Source: Deltaproteobacteria bacterium (GTDB taxonomy: Bacteria; Myxococcota; Kuafuiibacteriia; Kuafuiibacteriales; Kuafuiibacteriaceae). From it: DNA of 64,000 nt. The notes under the pieces are model-generated. The model searched no databases and was not told where the DNA came from. It was given only the letters and a program-made list of their open reading frames with translations. Position numbers and translations under genes: made by a program. Positions 37,163 to 45,751 of this stretch are shown here, piece after piece. Every line of letters starts with the position of its first letter. Position 1 is the stretch's first letter. The stretch spans positions 496,001-560,000 of the forward strand of contig JADJPE010000005.1 in NCBI GenBank assembly GCA_016713425.1, in the 5' to 3' direction.

Positions 37163-38347
37163 CTATTTGGGCTCCGATGGCCGCGTCGTTGGCTCGGTTG
37201 GCGAATCCGTCGGACGACCAAACAAACGAATGGCGTTCTCTGCATAGACCTTCGAAAGCACCTCGCTCGGAAGATCGATGCCGTAGATTGGCCAGTTTCC
37301 CTGGATCGGCGTTGGGCTAGGAAGCGTGTCCGAGGTCTCGAGCCACGCATAGTGCGTTCGGAAGAACGCCCCAACCTCTTCGCGTCGGTTGGGCGTCTTT
37401 CCGTACGACCCGAGCATCAAGAACCCGTATCGAGAGACGCCAAGGTCAGTGCCAAAGAGGATTCGATCCTGATAGTTCACAAAGAGCGCACGCAAACGCT
37501 TCGCATCGTGCCGCCCGAGCTCAGGCACGCGCGCTGCGATGTCGACGAAGAGGTTCGGATGTCGCCGCAGAAGCTCGCCGACTCTGAATGGATCCTCCGC
37601 GTGGTTTCCGAAATGGACGCCAACGAACGTCGTCCTGGGATGGCCCGAAACAAGGTTTTCGAACTGCCGGGTCAACGCCTCGAACGACGGCACCGGCGCA
37701 AAGTGGTATGACCATCCGGGATGCGCTTCGAGCTCATCGTGGCGCTCGTTGTGTGCATCATCGGGGCGCCAGAACGCCACCGGGTCCGCGGTGTGGATCA
37801 CGACCGGCAGCCCGAGCTCGCCTGCGGCTTCCCAAATGGGCGACAACCAAGGATCGTCGACGGCCAACAGGTGGCCGTCCGGGCCCATCACGGACAAACC
37901 AAGCGCCTTCTCGACTTTGAGCGCCCGCGCACCCCGAGTCTTGGCGACCCTGAGCAATTTGACTGCAAGTTCCGGAAATGTTTCACGAATCCTCGCCTGT
38001 CCCCACGGAAGATTGCAGGCCACGATGAAACGCCCCGTCTGTTCAGCCACCGCGATCTGACGCTCGAGGCCACCGCCTGGCCACCCGCCTGACAAGTTGA
38101 GCCCAAACGCAATACCCACTTCGTCAAAGATGTCGATCGCACGCGTGGCCTCGGACGGCCCAACATGGACATGCGCGTCGACAACGTACCGCCTCCGCAC
38201 CCGAGACGCCGAGGAGACGCCAGCCTCAGCCTCAGCCTCAGCCTCAGCCTGGGCCTCATCACTCGCCGAAGTCGCGGTTCGCCCGGTCCCCGGTGGACAC
38301 CCCGCCAGCCCCAGAAGCGGCAGCAACAATATGAACCGGCGGGACAA
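37163..38347 (-). CDS. Amidohydrolase-2 family lipoprotein
   Basis: A lipoprotein signal ends in LLGLAGC (lipidated Cys17). After a tandem Ala-Glu linker (residues 31-43) comes an amidohydrolase-2 TIM barrel: the metal-binding DAHVHVG (His59, His61), LPVVIHTADP, FVGVHFGNHAEDP and the late Asp in ILFGTDLGVSR. Relatives include metal-dependent decarboxylases and hydrolases. Substrate is unknown. Anchoring of such an enzyme to a membrane is unusual. It is followed after 49 bases by the SIMPL gene. Confidence 0.85.
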   Translation of the reverse strand: MSRRFILLLPLLGLAGCPPGTGRTATSASDEAQAEAEAEAEAGVSSASRVRRRYVVDAHVHVGPSEATRAIDIFDEVGIAFGLNLSGGWPGGGLERQIAVAEQTGRFIVACNLPWGQARIRETFPELAVKLLRVAKTRGARALKVEKALGLSVMGPDGHLLAVDDPWLSPIWEAAGELGLPVVIHTADPVAFWRPDDAHNERHDELEAHPGWSYHFAPVPSFEALTRQFENLVSGHPRTTFVGVHFGNHAEDPFRVGELLRRHPNLFVDIAARVPELGRHDAKRLRALFVNYQDRILFGTDLGVSRYGFLMLGSYGKTPNRREEVGAFFRTHYAWLETSDTLPSPTPIQGNWPIYGIDLPSEVLSKVYAENAIRLFGRPTDSPTEPTTRPSEPK

Positions 38348-38419
38348 CTTGGGAGCCCCTATACGACACTCCGTGATTTCTTGCGATGCCCCGACCGCGC
38401 GATTGATTGCGCTGGGGTC

Positions 38420-39667
38420 TCAGGCGCCTGACGCTGGCTTCGCCCACAGGTTACGCCCGTAGCGCTCCTGTTCGTCCATACGACACGACCAGACCAGTTC
38501 ATCATTCCAAACGGTGATGTCGGGACATGCATCGCACATGTTCATCCGCCCGTCGGCCAGCATGTCGATCGGCTGGATGATCAGCACCGACTGGAAGTAG
38601 AGCGGCTTCATCAGCGCGCTGAGTGGTGCGGTGAGGCTCCGTTTCAAGAACGACTTCGCGATGGTGCGTAGCCCAGAATCGAACGGCGCCAAGAGCAGGG
38701 CTGGCTTCGCCGCCCGATTCGCACGCGCCGGCGCATACGCCAGATACTTGTCGGTTACCAGATGGTGCGCGGTCTGCACCAGCTCCTGAAACTTGGGCCC
38801 AACATAGCCGAGCGTTTGACCGGGGCGACCCACGCGCCCGGTCAAGAGCCACTTGAAGCTCGACGCATCTTCGGTGCCATTGAGATAGGCCGAAGGCGCA
38901 AAATCAGGGAAGCGCTCGCGGATCTTCGCAACCACCTCGCGCGCCGACAGGTGTTGGCGTTTGTTCTTTTCAATATCGAGGTTGTACACCGTGCTCGACT
39001 TCGGCTGGCCCTCGTCGCCAAGAAGCTGCACCGGTTCCGCCCCATTGAAGTACTCGTATGCCGAGGTTCGCACGTCACGGTACAAAATGAAGACCATCGT
39101 ATGGACCGTATCCATGTGGTCTTCCGCCCACTGAACGAGCGCCGGGACATCCCCGAGCGTGTCCGGATAGACCGTTGCGTTGAACGAACATCCGACGTCG
39201 ATCGACTTCGCCATGGAGGCAAGCTCCTCGCGCAAGGCACAAAGCTCTAGCTCGGACTTGCCCTTCCACTTGCCGGGGCGCCCCTGCTTGCTATCAACAT
39301 GGAACGTGAAGCCGGCGAGCCCAGCATCCTTCATCTCGTGGAGAAGCGCCTTCGTGAGCGCGTGTCCGTTCGTATTCACGACCGGCTTGACTCCACGCTT
39401 CTTCGCCTCGCGAATCGTCGGAAGGAGATGGGGATAAAGAAGCGGGTCTCCGCCAGCGATCGACAGCGCATCACTTTTTCGGTAGCGACCGAAGACATCG
39501 AGGTCATGCAACGTATCTTCGAACGGTTTGTGCTGAACTCGATTCTCTCGATAGCACCCGTCGCAGGACAGGTTGCACTGTGCCGTCGGCTCTAGCCAGG
39601 AGATCCCGTTGTCGCAGAGATTCCAGGGCAGGCGATAGAGTTCCAGATGGTTCAATGAAGTTTCCAT
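38420..39667 (-). CDS. Radical SAM enzyme with C-terminal Cys cluster
   Basis: Cys31, Cys35 and Cys38 (CNLSCDGCYREN) form the SAM-binding iron-sulfur site, followed by SIAGGDPLLYP, the usual GGEP-like motif. The TIM-barrel half is followed by a long tail ending with Cys378, Cys381 and Cys395 (CDACPDITVWNDELVWSC), which could hold a second cluster. The ATG at 39667 has a strong gaggag nine bases upstream. It lies 35 bases after the B12-type radical SAM gene. The context of acyl carrier protein and acyl-AMP ligase points to a lipid-like substrate, possibly C-C bond formation or methyl activation; this is inference. Confidence 0.85.
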   Translation of the reverse strand: METSLNHLELYRLPWNLCDNGISWLEPTAQCNLSCDGCYRENRVQHKPFEDTLHDLDVFGRYRKSDALSIAGGDPLLYPHLLPTIREAKKRGVKPVVNTNGHALTKALLHEMKDAGLAGFTFHVDSKQGRPGKWKGKSELELCALREELASMAKSIDVGCSFNATVYPDTLGDVPALVQWAEDHMDTVHTMVFILYRDVRTSAYEYFNGAEPVQLLGDEGQPKSSTVYNLDIEKNKRQHLSAREVVAKIRERFPDFAPSAYLNGTEDASSFKWLLTGRVGRPGQTLGYVGPKFQELVQTAHHLVTDKYLAYAPARANRAAKPALLLAPFDSGLRTIAKSFLKRSLTAPLSALMKPLYFQSVLIIQPIDMLADGRMNMCDACPDITVWNDELVWSCRMDEQERYGRNLWAKPASGA

Positions 39668-39702
39668 GATTCTCCTCAACGCACGCAAGCCCTCGACTTG
39701 CG

Positions 39703-41001
39703 CTAAAACTGGATCGTGCGCTCCGCATCCGACAAGGTCGATAGGCTCATGCGTTCGCGGTAGAACTCGGTCCACAGCCGCATGTATCCTTCGTGGAGCT
39801 GCTCCGGCGTCATCTTCGCCGGTCGGAAGACGACGTTCGCGTCGTTGTACTTCGACCAATCCTGAGTCAGAATTCGGTCTTCCTTCAACAAGCGATGCCA
39901 CGATGGTGTTCCTGGATAGGGCGTAAAAACCGCGAACTCCGCCTTTCGGATCTTGGTTCGGTTTGCGAACTCGAGCATACGGTCGACCGTTCCAAGATCG
40001 TCCTGGTCACCGCCGAGAAGAAACGAAGTGTATGGCTCGATGCCCATGTCCCACGCTTTGGCGATCGAGTCTTCAGCCTTCTGAAGGGACACGGGATCAT
40101 CTCCCGTGAACGCACGCATCGAGATGGGGTCGAAGCCGCCCACGAGGTAGAACATGTTGACGCCGGCCGCTTTGGCTCGCTCGAAGAAAGCCGGCTTGGT
40201 GCTCAAGATCATGGGCATGCTGATGCCCACGTAACTGATCAGCGCATCCCCCGGTCGTTCGGCCAAGTAGTCGAACAAGCTCCCCATCAGACGCCGGCCG
40301 CTGCTTCCCGGGAACCAAGCGGTATCCTCGGTGAGGCAGGCTCGCTTGCCCGCCTTCGAGAGCTGCTCCATCTGGCCCACCACGTGAGAGACCGAGAACA
40401 ACCGAAGGTTGCGTGTCATTGAGTACGGGAGCACACAGGCCTGACAAGACAGCGCACAACCGCGCGAGATCTGCACAGGATAATCATCGGGCGGAAGCGT
40501 GGGCGATTCGTTCTCGAGATAGACACGCACGTCCGGGAGCGGCAGGTTCTCGAGATCGAGGTTCGGTTCGGCACGATACAGAGGCTTGAGTCGCTTGTGT
40601 TCGACAAAGTCGCGGAGCAGCTCAAGCCATACGCCTTCGCCCTCGCCAACCACGACGGCGTCGACGTGGGGCTCGACGACCTCGGGCATCATCGTCGGAA
40701 AGATGCCGCCCGCCACGACCGCTCGGCCCTCGGCGCGAAAATAGTCAGCCAACTCAAGCCCACGTCGCGCCGCCGGCGTGAAGAAAGACAGCGCCACAAT
40801 GTCTGCGTCGGTCGGCCGATCGGCGGCGACAACGCGATCGTCCCGAAACTCCACGGTCCAATCTTTGGGCGTCATGGCGGCAATCGCCGCGATGCCGAGC
40901 GATGGTGACCCAAGGTACTCCTTCATGGGGACGACTTCCCGAAGCCCTGGATTGCTCTCGGCGTGACGCTGAAAACGTGGATAAACGAATAGGATCTTCA
41001 T
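39703..41001 (-). CDS. B12-binding-domain radical SAM enzyme
   Basis: Residues 1-130 form a Rossmann-like cobalamin-binding-type domain (LFVYPRF; ADIVALSFFTPAARRG; GGIFPTMMP; VVVGEGEG). The radical SAM core follows with Cys182, Cys186 and Cys189 (CALSCQACVLPYS). The DxHxxG cobalamin motif is absent, as in many members of this class. Such enzymes methylate unactivated carbons or rearrange and cyclise natural products and membrane lipids. The start overlaps the acyl-CoA dehydrogenase stop (ATGA), so the two are made together. Confidence 0.88.
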   Translation of the reverse strand: MKILFVYPRFQRHAESNPGLREVVPMKEYLGSPSLGIAAIAAMTPKDWTVEFRDDRVVAADRPTDADIVALSFFTPAARRGLELADYFRAEGRAVVAGGIFPTMMPEVVEPHVDAVVVGEGEGVWLELLRDFVEHKRLKPLYRAEPNLDLENLPLPDVRVYLENESPTLPPDDYPVQISRGCALSCQACVLPYSMTRNLRLFSVSHVVGQMEQLSKAGKRACLTEDTAWFPGSSGRRLMGSLFDYLAERPGDALISYVGISMPMILSTKPAFFERAKAAGVNMFYLVGGFDPISMRAFTGDDPVSLQKAEDSIAKAWDMGIEPYTSFLLGGDQDDLGTVDRMLEFANRTKIRKAEFAVFTPYPGTPSWHRLLKEDRILTQDWSKYNDANVVFRPAKMTPEQLHEGYMRLWTEFYRERMSLSTLSDAERTIQF

Positions 41002-42587
41002 CCGACAACCTCGGCGTAGACCGATCCTGCGATCGTTCGAACGCCTTCAAGGGGAGGACACGGTTCGAGGTGCATCTTCGCCTCAACCTGTGCGCCATCC
41101 AGAAAAAACTGAGCCAACGAATGCGCAGAATCAGACCCCTCAGCGATCGCTCGGGCGACGGCCGCATCGCACGCGTCGCGCAGGACGACCAAGCGCCCAA
41201 GCGCGTGGATGTCGAGGTGTCGGCGCAGAAGGCGTAGGCCATGCGCGGCCTTCAAAGCTTCGAGTTTCTCGCGGACCCGGCGGTGAAACGCGTTCGCCTG
41301 CTGAGCCAAAGCGCCGCGCGGCGAGGCGTCCTCGACGAAGTCCGGACGCGTATCGGGCTGAGCGATCTCGATCGTCCCGGCGTGAACCAGCAAGACATCG
41401 TTTGCGCCCTCGAAAATGCGTGTAATTCGGGCGTCGCGGAGGAGCATGGGCATCGGCGTCTCCTCGATGAAGCCCGAGCCCCCATGAAGCTGAAGCGCCA
41501 TATCGACGACGGTCCAGTCGCTCTCGCTGGCGAAAACCTTGGCGGAGATCGAGCGTCGAAGAAGTCGATCCGGGTCGTCGGCGACCAGTCCAACCGCCGA
41601 AACCAACGCTTCCATGGAAAAGCAGAGTGCCGCCATCTTCGCGACTTGGGCCTTGACCACGTCGAGCTCCGCGAGACGCTTTCCAAACTGGACACGCGCG
41701 GTGACGTATTCGACCGCGCTCATGAGCGCGGTCCGCGCCGCCCCCGTGCAGCCAGCGGCCATCGCGGTGCGCCCCCAAGCCAACACATGCTCGAGGTGAC
41801 TCATACCCTTGCCCGGCTCACCGATCACGCGCGACATCGGCACGCGCACGTCGTCGAAGTAAAGCGGAACCGTCGAGGATCCGCGAAGGCCGAGCTTCGA
41901 CTCCTCGGGGCCCACGTCGACGCCCTTGTCTTCGCGTTCGAGAAGCAGAAGGCTGTGTCCGCGCCGCGCACCGCCAAGCGACGGCGTCGACGCCGTGATC
42001 GTCACGACGCTCGCGAGTCCGCCGTTCGTCACGTAGATCTTGTCGCCACGCACGATGAGCGCATTTGCCTCGGCCAGCTCGTTCGTCGCGGTCGCGGTCG
42101 CCGTCTCCGTGGCCATCTCCGTCGCCGTGGCCGTCGCCGTCGCGGTCGTCCGAATGGCCGAGAGATCGCTTCCCGCGGCCGGTTCGGTCGTCGCAAACGC
42201 AGCGATCTTCGAGCCCGCAGCGAGGTCGGGCAGGTATCGCTCTCGAAGTGCCGCGGAACCAAACGCAACGAGCGGCCTGGTCCCTAGCCCGAGATGAAGC
42301 CCCACCGTGGTCGCAAGCGAGCGATCCCAGCGCGCCAACGCAGCGATGGCGGTGCAGACGCCGGACAAGCTAAACCCGGCGCCCCCATGCTCTTCGGGAA
42401 TCGACAGACCGAACAGACCGAGCACCGCCGCTTCGCGCAGCAGCTCGCGCGGAATCCGGTGCTCGCGGTCAATCGCTTTCGCATCGATGCGCTCACGTCC
42501 GAAGCGATCGATGTTTTGGGTCAAAGACCTGAGGACGTCGGGCTCGTCCGTGTTGGTTCCTGCGAATATCGTTGCTTGTGTGATCAC
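40998..42587 (-). CDS. Acyl-CoA (acyl-ACP) dehydrogenase
   Basis: This 529-residue flavoprotein would introduce an alpha,beta double bond. FAD-binding and active-site motifs are present: FATTEPAAGSDLSAI, the R-x-QFG-type helix VQFGKRLAELDV, LQLHGGSGFIEETPM and RIFEGANDVLL with the likely base Glu393. Residues 148-168 are a Thr-Ala dipeptide tract inserted in a surface loop after the FAD motif. A C-terminal extension of about 110 residues follows. Lying between an ACP and radical SAM genes, it probably acts on carrier-bound chains. The start is GTG. Confidence 0.9.
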   Translation of the reverse strand: MITQATIFAGTNTDEPDVLRSLTQNIDRFGRERIDAKAIDREHRIPRELLREAAVLGLFGLSIPEEHGGAGFSLSGVCTAIAALARWDRSLATTVGLHLGLGTRPLVAFGSAALRERYLPDLAAGSKIAAFATTEPAAGSDLSAIRTTATATATATEMATETATATATNELAEANALIVRGDKIYVTNGGLASVVTITASTPSLGGARRGHSLLLLEREDKGVDVGPEESKLGLRGSSTVPLYFDDVRVPMSRVIGEPGKGMSHLEHVLAWGRTAMAAGCTGAARTALMSAVEYVTARVQFGKRLAELDVVKAQVAKMAALCFSMEALVSAVGLVADDPDRLLRRSISAKVFASESDWTVVDMALQLHGGSGFIEETPMPMLLRDARITRIFEGANDVLLVHAGTIEIAQPDTRPDFVEDASPRGALAQQANAFHRRVREKLEALKAAHGLRLLRRHLDIHALGRLVVLRDACDAAVARAIAEGSDSAHSLAQFFLDGAQVEAKMHLEPCPPLEGVRTIAGSVYAEVVG

Positions 42588-42626
42588 GCAAACGCCCCTT
42601 GTCGACGAGCGAAGTATGCCGTTCGC

Positions 42627-42884
42627 TCAGGCTGCGAGGAGCCGTTTCTTCGCCATTTCCATCACCCCGTCAACGGTGGTGATCGCCATCGCCTCTTCCA
42701 TCTCGACTTCCAAGTCGAACTCTTCCGCGAGGGCGGAAAGGAGCTCCATCGAGGCCACCGAATCCATGCCCAAATCTTCGCGCAGACGATCGGTGGGTTT
42801 GATGTCGGCGAGGCGCACGAGAGACAGCTCGGCGATGACGCGAAGGATCTTTTCGTCAAGGTTGTGTGATTGATTCGCTTCCAT
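42627..42884 (-). CDS. Acyl carrier protein
   Basis: This 85-residue four-helix carrier has the phosphopantetheine site LGMDSVASMELL with Ser42. It is acidic and ends ITTVDGVMEMAKKRLLAA. Its ATG lies 29 bases inside the end of the upstream reductase gene, which implies coupled translation. It is a dedicated carrier for the chain activated by the neighbouring acyl-AMP ligase, distinct from the housekeeping ACP that normally sits in a fab cluster. Confidence 0.93.
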   Translation of the reverse strand: MEANQSHNLDEKILRVIAELSLVRLADIKPTDRLREDLGMDSVASMELLSALAEEFDLEVEMEEAMAITTVDGVMEMAKKRLLAA

Positions 42885-43890
42885 GTTCGGTACTCCAATA
42901 ACCGGGCTGTTCGGGGATCAACCGCATTCGTCGCGCCCAGTCGTCGAATGCATCCAGGGTCTCGGTCCACGATCGAAAGCGCGCGCCCAAGGCCTGCGTC
43001 GCCAAACTCGCATCCACAGGCGCGCCGTGCACGATGAGGTCGACGATTTCGCGGGAAACCGCCGGACGACCACCGCACTCTGCCGCACGCGACTCCTCCG
43101 AAAAAGCCAGCGCCTTGGCTTCGTCGGCGCGAAGCGGTGCCGAAGGTGGCGCGACACCGTATCGCTTGGCGAGTGATTCGAGCATCGGATGAACCTGTCG
43201 ATTGTGTGCCGCCATCAAGACGCGCTTCGGGACAGAGGTCGTCGAGAGCGCCATTTTGGCAACGAGCTGCCCGACGTCGCGCGCGTCGACGATGTTCACG
43301 ATGCCGTCTGGATGCGGTGGATTCACGCCTCGCGCGATCCCAACGACGAGCGCGGACGTGCCCACTCGAAGATCCCAGGGGCCGATGCACGCCCCGGGGC
43401 ACGCGATCACGACCTCGAGGCGCTGCTCCGCCAACGCGATGGATTCCATTGTCCATTTGAGGTCGTGATACAGCCCGAATCCAGGCACGCTCGCGAAGCC
43501 ATCGGCCTCGGTCGAGGCCGAACCGTCGGCGCGCGGCGCGATCGTCGCGGTGCTCGAAACATAGACCACCCGTTCCACCCCGCTCGCGGCAGCGGCGTCG
43601 AGGACGTTCTCGAGCTGCGTCCGGCCGATGCGGATCGCGCCCTCGTAATCGAGCGAGAGTCGCGGATAATACCCGGCGGCATGAACGACGGTCTTGGTAT
43701 CGCGCATCGCTTCGCGAAGTGTTTCTGGCTGCTCGAGGTCGGCAACGACCATGGGCAGCTTCCGAGAGCGCAAAGGAATGACGTTGCTGCGCACGCGACG
43801 TCCACAGCGGGGCGTCGACCCGGCCGCAACGAGGGCGTCGACGATGTTGAGCCCCAGGAAGCCGCCGGCACCTAGCACGAGCGTGCTCAT
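42856..43890 (-). CDS. NAD-dependent epimerase/dehydratase-family reductase
   Basis: The product is 344 residues with an N-terminal Rossmann motif GAGGFLG (residues 7-13), a downstream VVHAAGYYPRL and the catalytic set Ser112/Ser113, Tyr141 and Lys145 (VYVSST; YHDLK). It belongs to the extended short-chain dehydrogenases, related to dihydroflavonol reductase and 3-beta-hydroxysteroid types that reduce ketones or aldehydes on small molecules. ATG 43890 overlaps the ligase stop by ATGA. A possible role is reduction of a beta-keto or aldehyde intermediate. Confidence 0.88.
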   Translation of the reverse strand: MSTLVLGAGGFLGLNIVDALVAAGSTPRCGRRVRSNVIPLRSRKLPMVVADLEQPETLREAMRDTKTVVHAAGYYPRLSLDYEGAIRIGRTQLENVLDAAAASGVERVVYVSSTATIAPRADGSASTEADGFASVPGFGLYHDLKWTMESIALAEQRLEVVIACPGACIGPWDLRVGTSALVVGIARGVNPPHPDGIVNIVDARDVGQLVAKMALSTTSVPKRVLMAAHNRQVHPMLESLAKRYGVAPPSAPLRADEAKALAFSEESRAAECGGRPAVSREIVDLIVHGAPVDASLATQALGARFRSWTETLDAFDDWARRMRLIPEQPGYWSTEHGSESITQP

Positions 43891-45680
43891 CGAAGATCCT
43901 TCAATTTCTCGGCGCACGCACGGCGCCGAAGCTTCCCACTCGTCGTCCGCGGGATGCTCCCGGCCGCGACGAACAAGATATGCTCCGCACGCACCGCGAG
44001 GCTCTCGGTGAGCCGACCTCGAGTTCGCTTCTGCAACTCTTCTTGCTCGGCCTGCGACTCGATGCGGCGTTCGATGACGATCGCCAGATCTTCAGTGCCT
44101 CGGTCGGGTTGGATGATGGAGACGGCGGCCACCTGATTGAGCGGCACGCCGATCGCCTCGGCGACCACATTCTCGATCTCGTACGGGTGGAACTTCTGTC
44201 CGCCCTTGATGATGAGCTCTTTCTCCCGCCCCGTAACGTAGAGCTGGTCGTTTGCGATCACGCCGAGATCGCCGGTCGCGAGCCAGCCGTCGACGAGGAC
44301 GCGCGACGTGGCCAATGGGTCGCGATAGTAGCCGCTCAAGAGCGACGGGCTCCGGACCCAGATTTCGCCCTCTTCGCCCTCGAGACATATTCGGCCATTC
44401 GAAGACCGAACTTCCACGACCGTATCGACCAAAGGTCGCCCGACCGATGGAACGGCGCGGCCGCCCCACACGAGATCTTCCGTCGCCGAATCTTCCGTCG
44501 TCGAATCTTGCGTCGCCGAATGTGCCGTCACCGAATGTACGCTGGCGGCTCGTGGCGTCGGAAACGCAACGCCGAGAGTATTCTCGGCCAAGCCATAGAC
44601 GGGCAGCACGGTCCCGCGCCTGAGCTTCGCGTCCGCGAAGCGAGTCTCGAACGCGTCGATCGTAGTGCGATGAACGGGCTCGGAGCCATTGAGCGCAACG
44701 CGGAGAGTGCTGAGGTCGAGGCCATCGAGATTGCGCACGCGCCGGGTGACCGTATCGTATCCGAAGTTGGGTGCCACGGTTATGGTGGCGCCTACGTGCG
44801 AAATGAGTTCAAGCCATCGCTTCGGGTGGAGCAAGAACTCGGACGGGGTCATGAGGTGAAGCGGAAATCGGTAGGCGAGCGAGGTGAAGAGCGCACCGAC
44901 GAGCCCCATGTCGTGGAAGAGCGGCAACCAGGACACGCCGACATCTTCCGATGTGAGGTTGAGGCCACGACCCATGGCAAGCGTCGATGCAAGCGCAGCT
45001 CGGTGGGAGATAACCGCCCCCCGAGGACTTCCGGTCGATCCCGAGGTAAATTGGATGAACGCTGGAGCCTCACCATCGCTCGAGGCGATGGCCTCGTCGG
45101 CGAGGACGTCGGGCCGCGGCATCGTCGCCATGGAGGGCTCGAGAGGCTTCGTCAAGACCGCCGGGAACCACGCGCCCGCAGCCTGCGCGCGATCGGTGGT
45201 CACGACGGCCGCCGGGGTGGCAACGTCGAGGAGTGGTCGAAGGTCGGCGATCTTCTTCTCTAGGTTATCGAAGAAGAACGGCCAGGCGATCGGCACCGGT
45301 GTGGCCCGCAAGAACTGCGCCCCCAAGAATGCGCCGACGAAATCGCTCCCGTTGGGCAAGAAGATCACCACCCGGTCTTCGGGGCGTACGCCGCGTTCGT
45401 GAAGGGCCATGGCCCAACGAAGCGCCAGGTCGAAGATCTCCTTGGGGCTCCAGGCGATTCCGTTCTTGCCTTCGTAGACCGTCAGCCAGGGGGCGGAGGC
45501 CTCTCGCTCGGCGTCGTCGACATCTACGCTGGCCTCGACGCCGGTATCGACGCGCAGGCGGTGTAGAAGCACACCCGCCAACGTCGGCGAAGCGCTGGTC
45601 ACCGACGAGGAGGACGTCGGCCCGCACAGAACACTCGGACGGCGCTGCCGTTCGCTCGAAGCCTCGATGTCGGCGCCCAT
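43887..45680 (-). CDS. Fatty acyl-AMP ligase (FAAL-like)
   Basis: This 597-residue adenylate-forming enzyme has the P-loop FTSGSTGSPRG (211-221), LPLFHDMGLVGAL, the YGLAEN motif (362-367), a GDLG hinge region and the C-terminal catalytic Lys in TTSGKLRRR. FLPNGSDFVGAFLGAQ and PLFHDMGL are typical of fatty acyl-AMP ligases that hand the acyl group to a carrier protein rather than CoA. An insertion of Ser-Ala-Thr repeats (383-402) lies in a loop. It is the first gene of the operon, and its product would load the ACP two genes downstream. Confidence 0.88.
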   Translation of the reverse strand: MGADIEASSERQRRPSVLCGPTSSSSVTSASPTLAGVLLHRLRVDTGVEASVDVDDAEREASAPWLTVYEGKNGIAWSPKEIFDLALRWAMALHERGVRPEDRVVIFLPNGSDFVGAFLGAQFLRATPVPIAWPFFFDNLEKKIADLRPLLDVATPAAVVTTDRAQAAGAWFPAVLTKPLEPSMATMPRPDVLADEAIASSDGEAPAFIQFTSGSTGSPRGAVISHRAALASTLAMGRGLNLTSEDVGVSWLPLFHDMGLVGALFTSLAYRFPLHLMTPSEFLLHPKRWLELISHVGATITVAPNFGYDTVTRRVRNLDGLDLSTLRVALNGSEPVHRTTIDAFETRFADAKLRRGTVLPVYGLAENTLGVAFPTPRAASVHSVTAHSATQDSTTEDSATEDLVWGGRAVPSVGRPLVDTVVEVRSSNGRICLEGEEGEIWVRSPSLLSGYYRDPLATSRVLVDGWLATGDLGVIANDQLYVTGREKELIIKGGQKFHPYEIENVVAEAIGVPLNQVAAVSIIQPDRGTEDLAIVIERRIESQAEQEELQKRTRGRLTESLAVRAEHILFVAAGSIPRTTSGKLRRRACAEKLKDLR

Positions 45681-45751
45681 GGCAGGGGTGGGATATCAGA
45701 TACTTTCGACCGAAGATTTGTCGAAAGGCAAAGTTGGGCGGGTTCGGTCAA
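45681..45751. promoter_or_regulatory. Short divergent promoter region (FAAL operon / speA)
   Basis: Only 71 bases separate the two start codons. It contains a relatively A+T-rich central stretch (gatatcagatactttcgac) in which divergent promoters could overlap. No operator palindrome stands out. Sharing implies that the two units may respond to the same signal. Confidence 0.4.

Noticed and set aside
37163..38347. Amidohydrolase as part of a known decarboxylase pathway
   Set aside because: The family is broad, no partner genes for any specific aromatic or nucleotide pathway are near, and the lipoprotein form is atypical, so no substrate is assigned.
38420..39901. Longer radical SAM gene starting at 39901
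   Set aside because: It would overlap the B12-type gene by 199 bases and add unconserved sequence. ATG 39667 has a strong ribosome binding site and a proper N-terminus.
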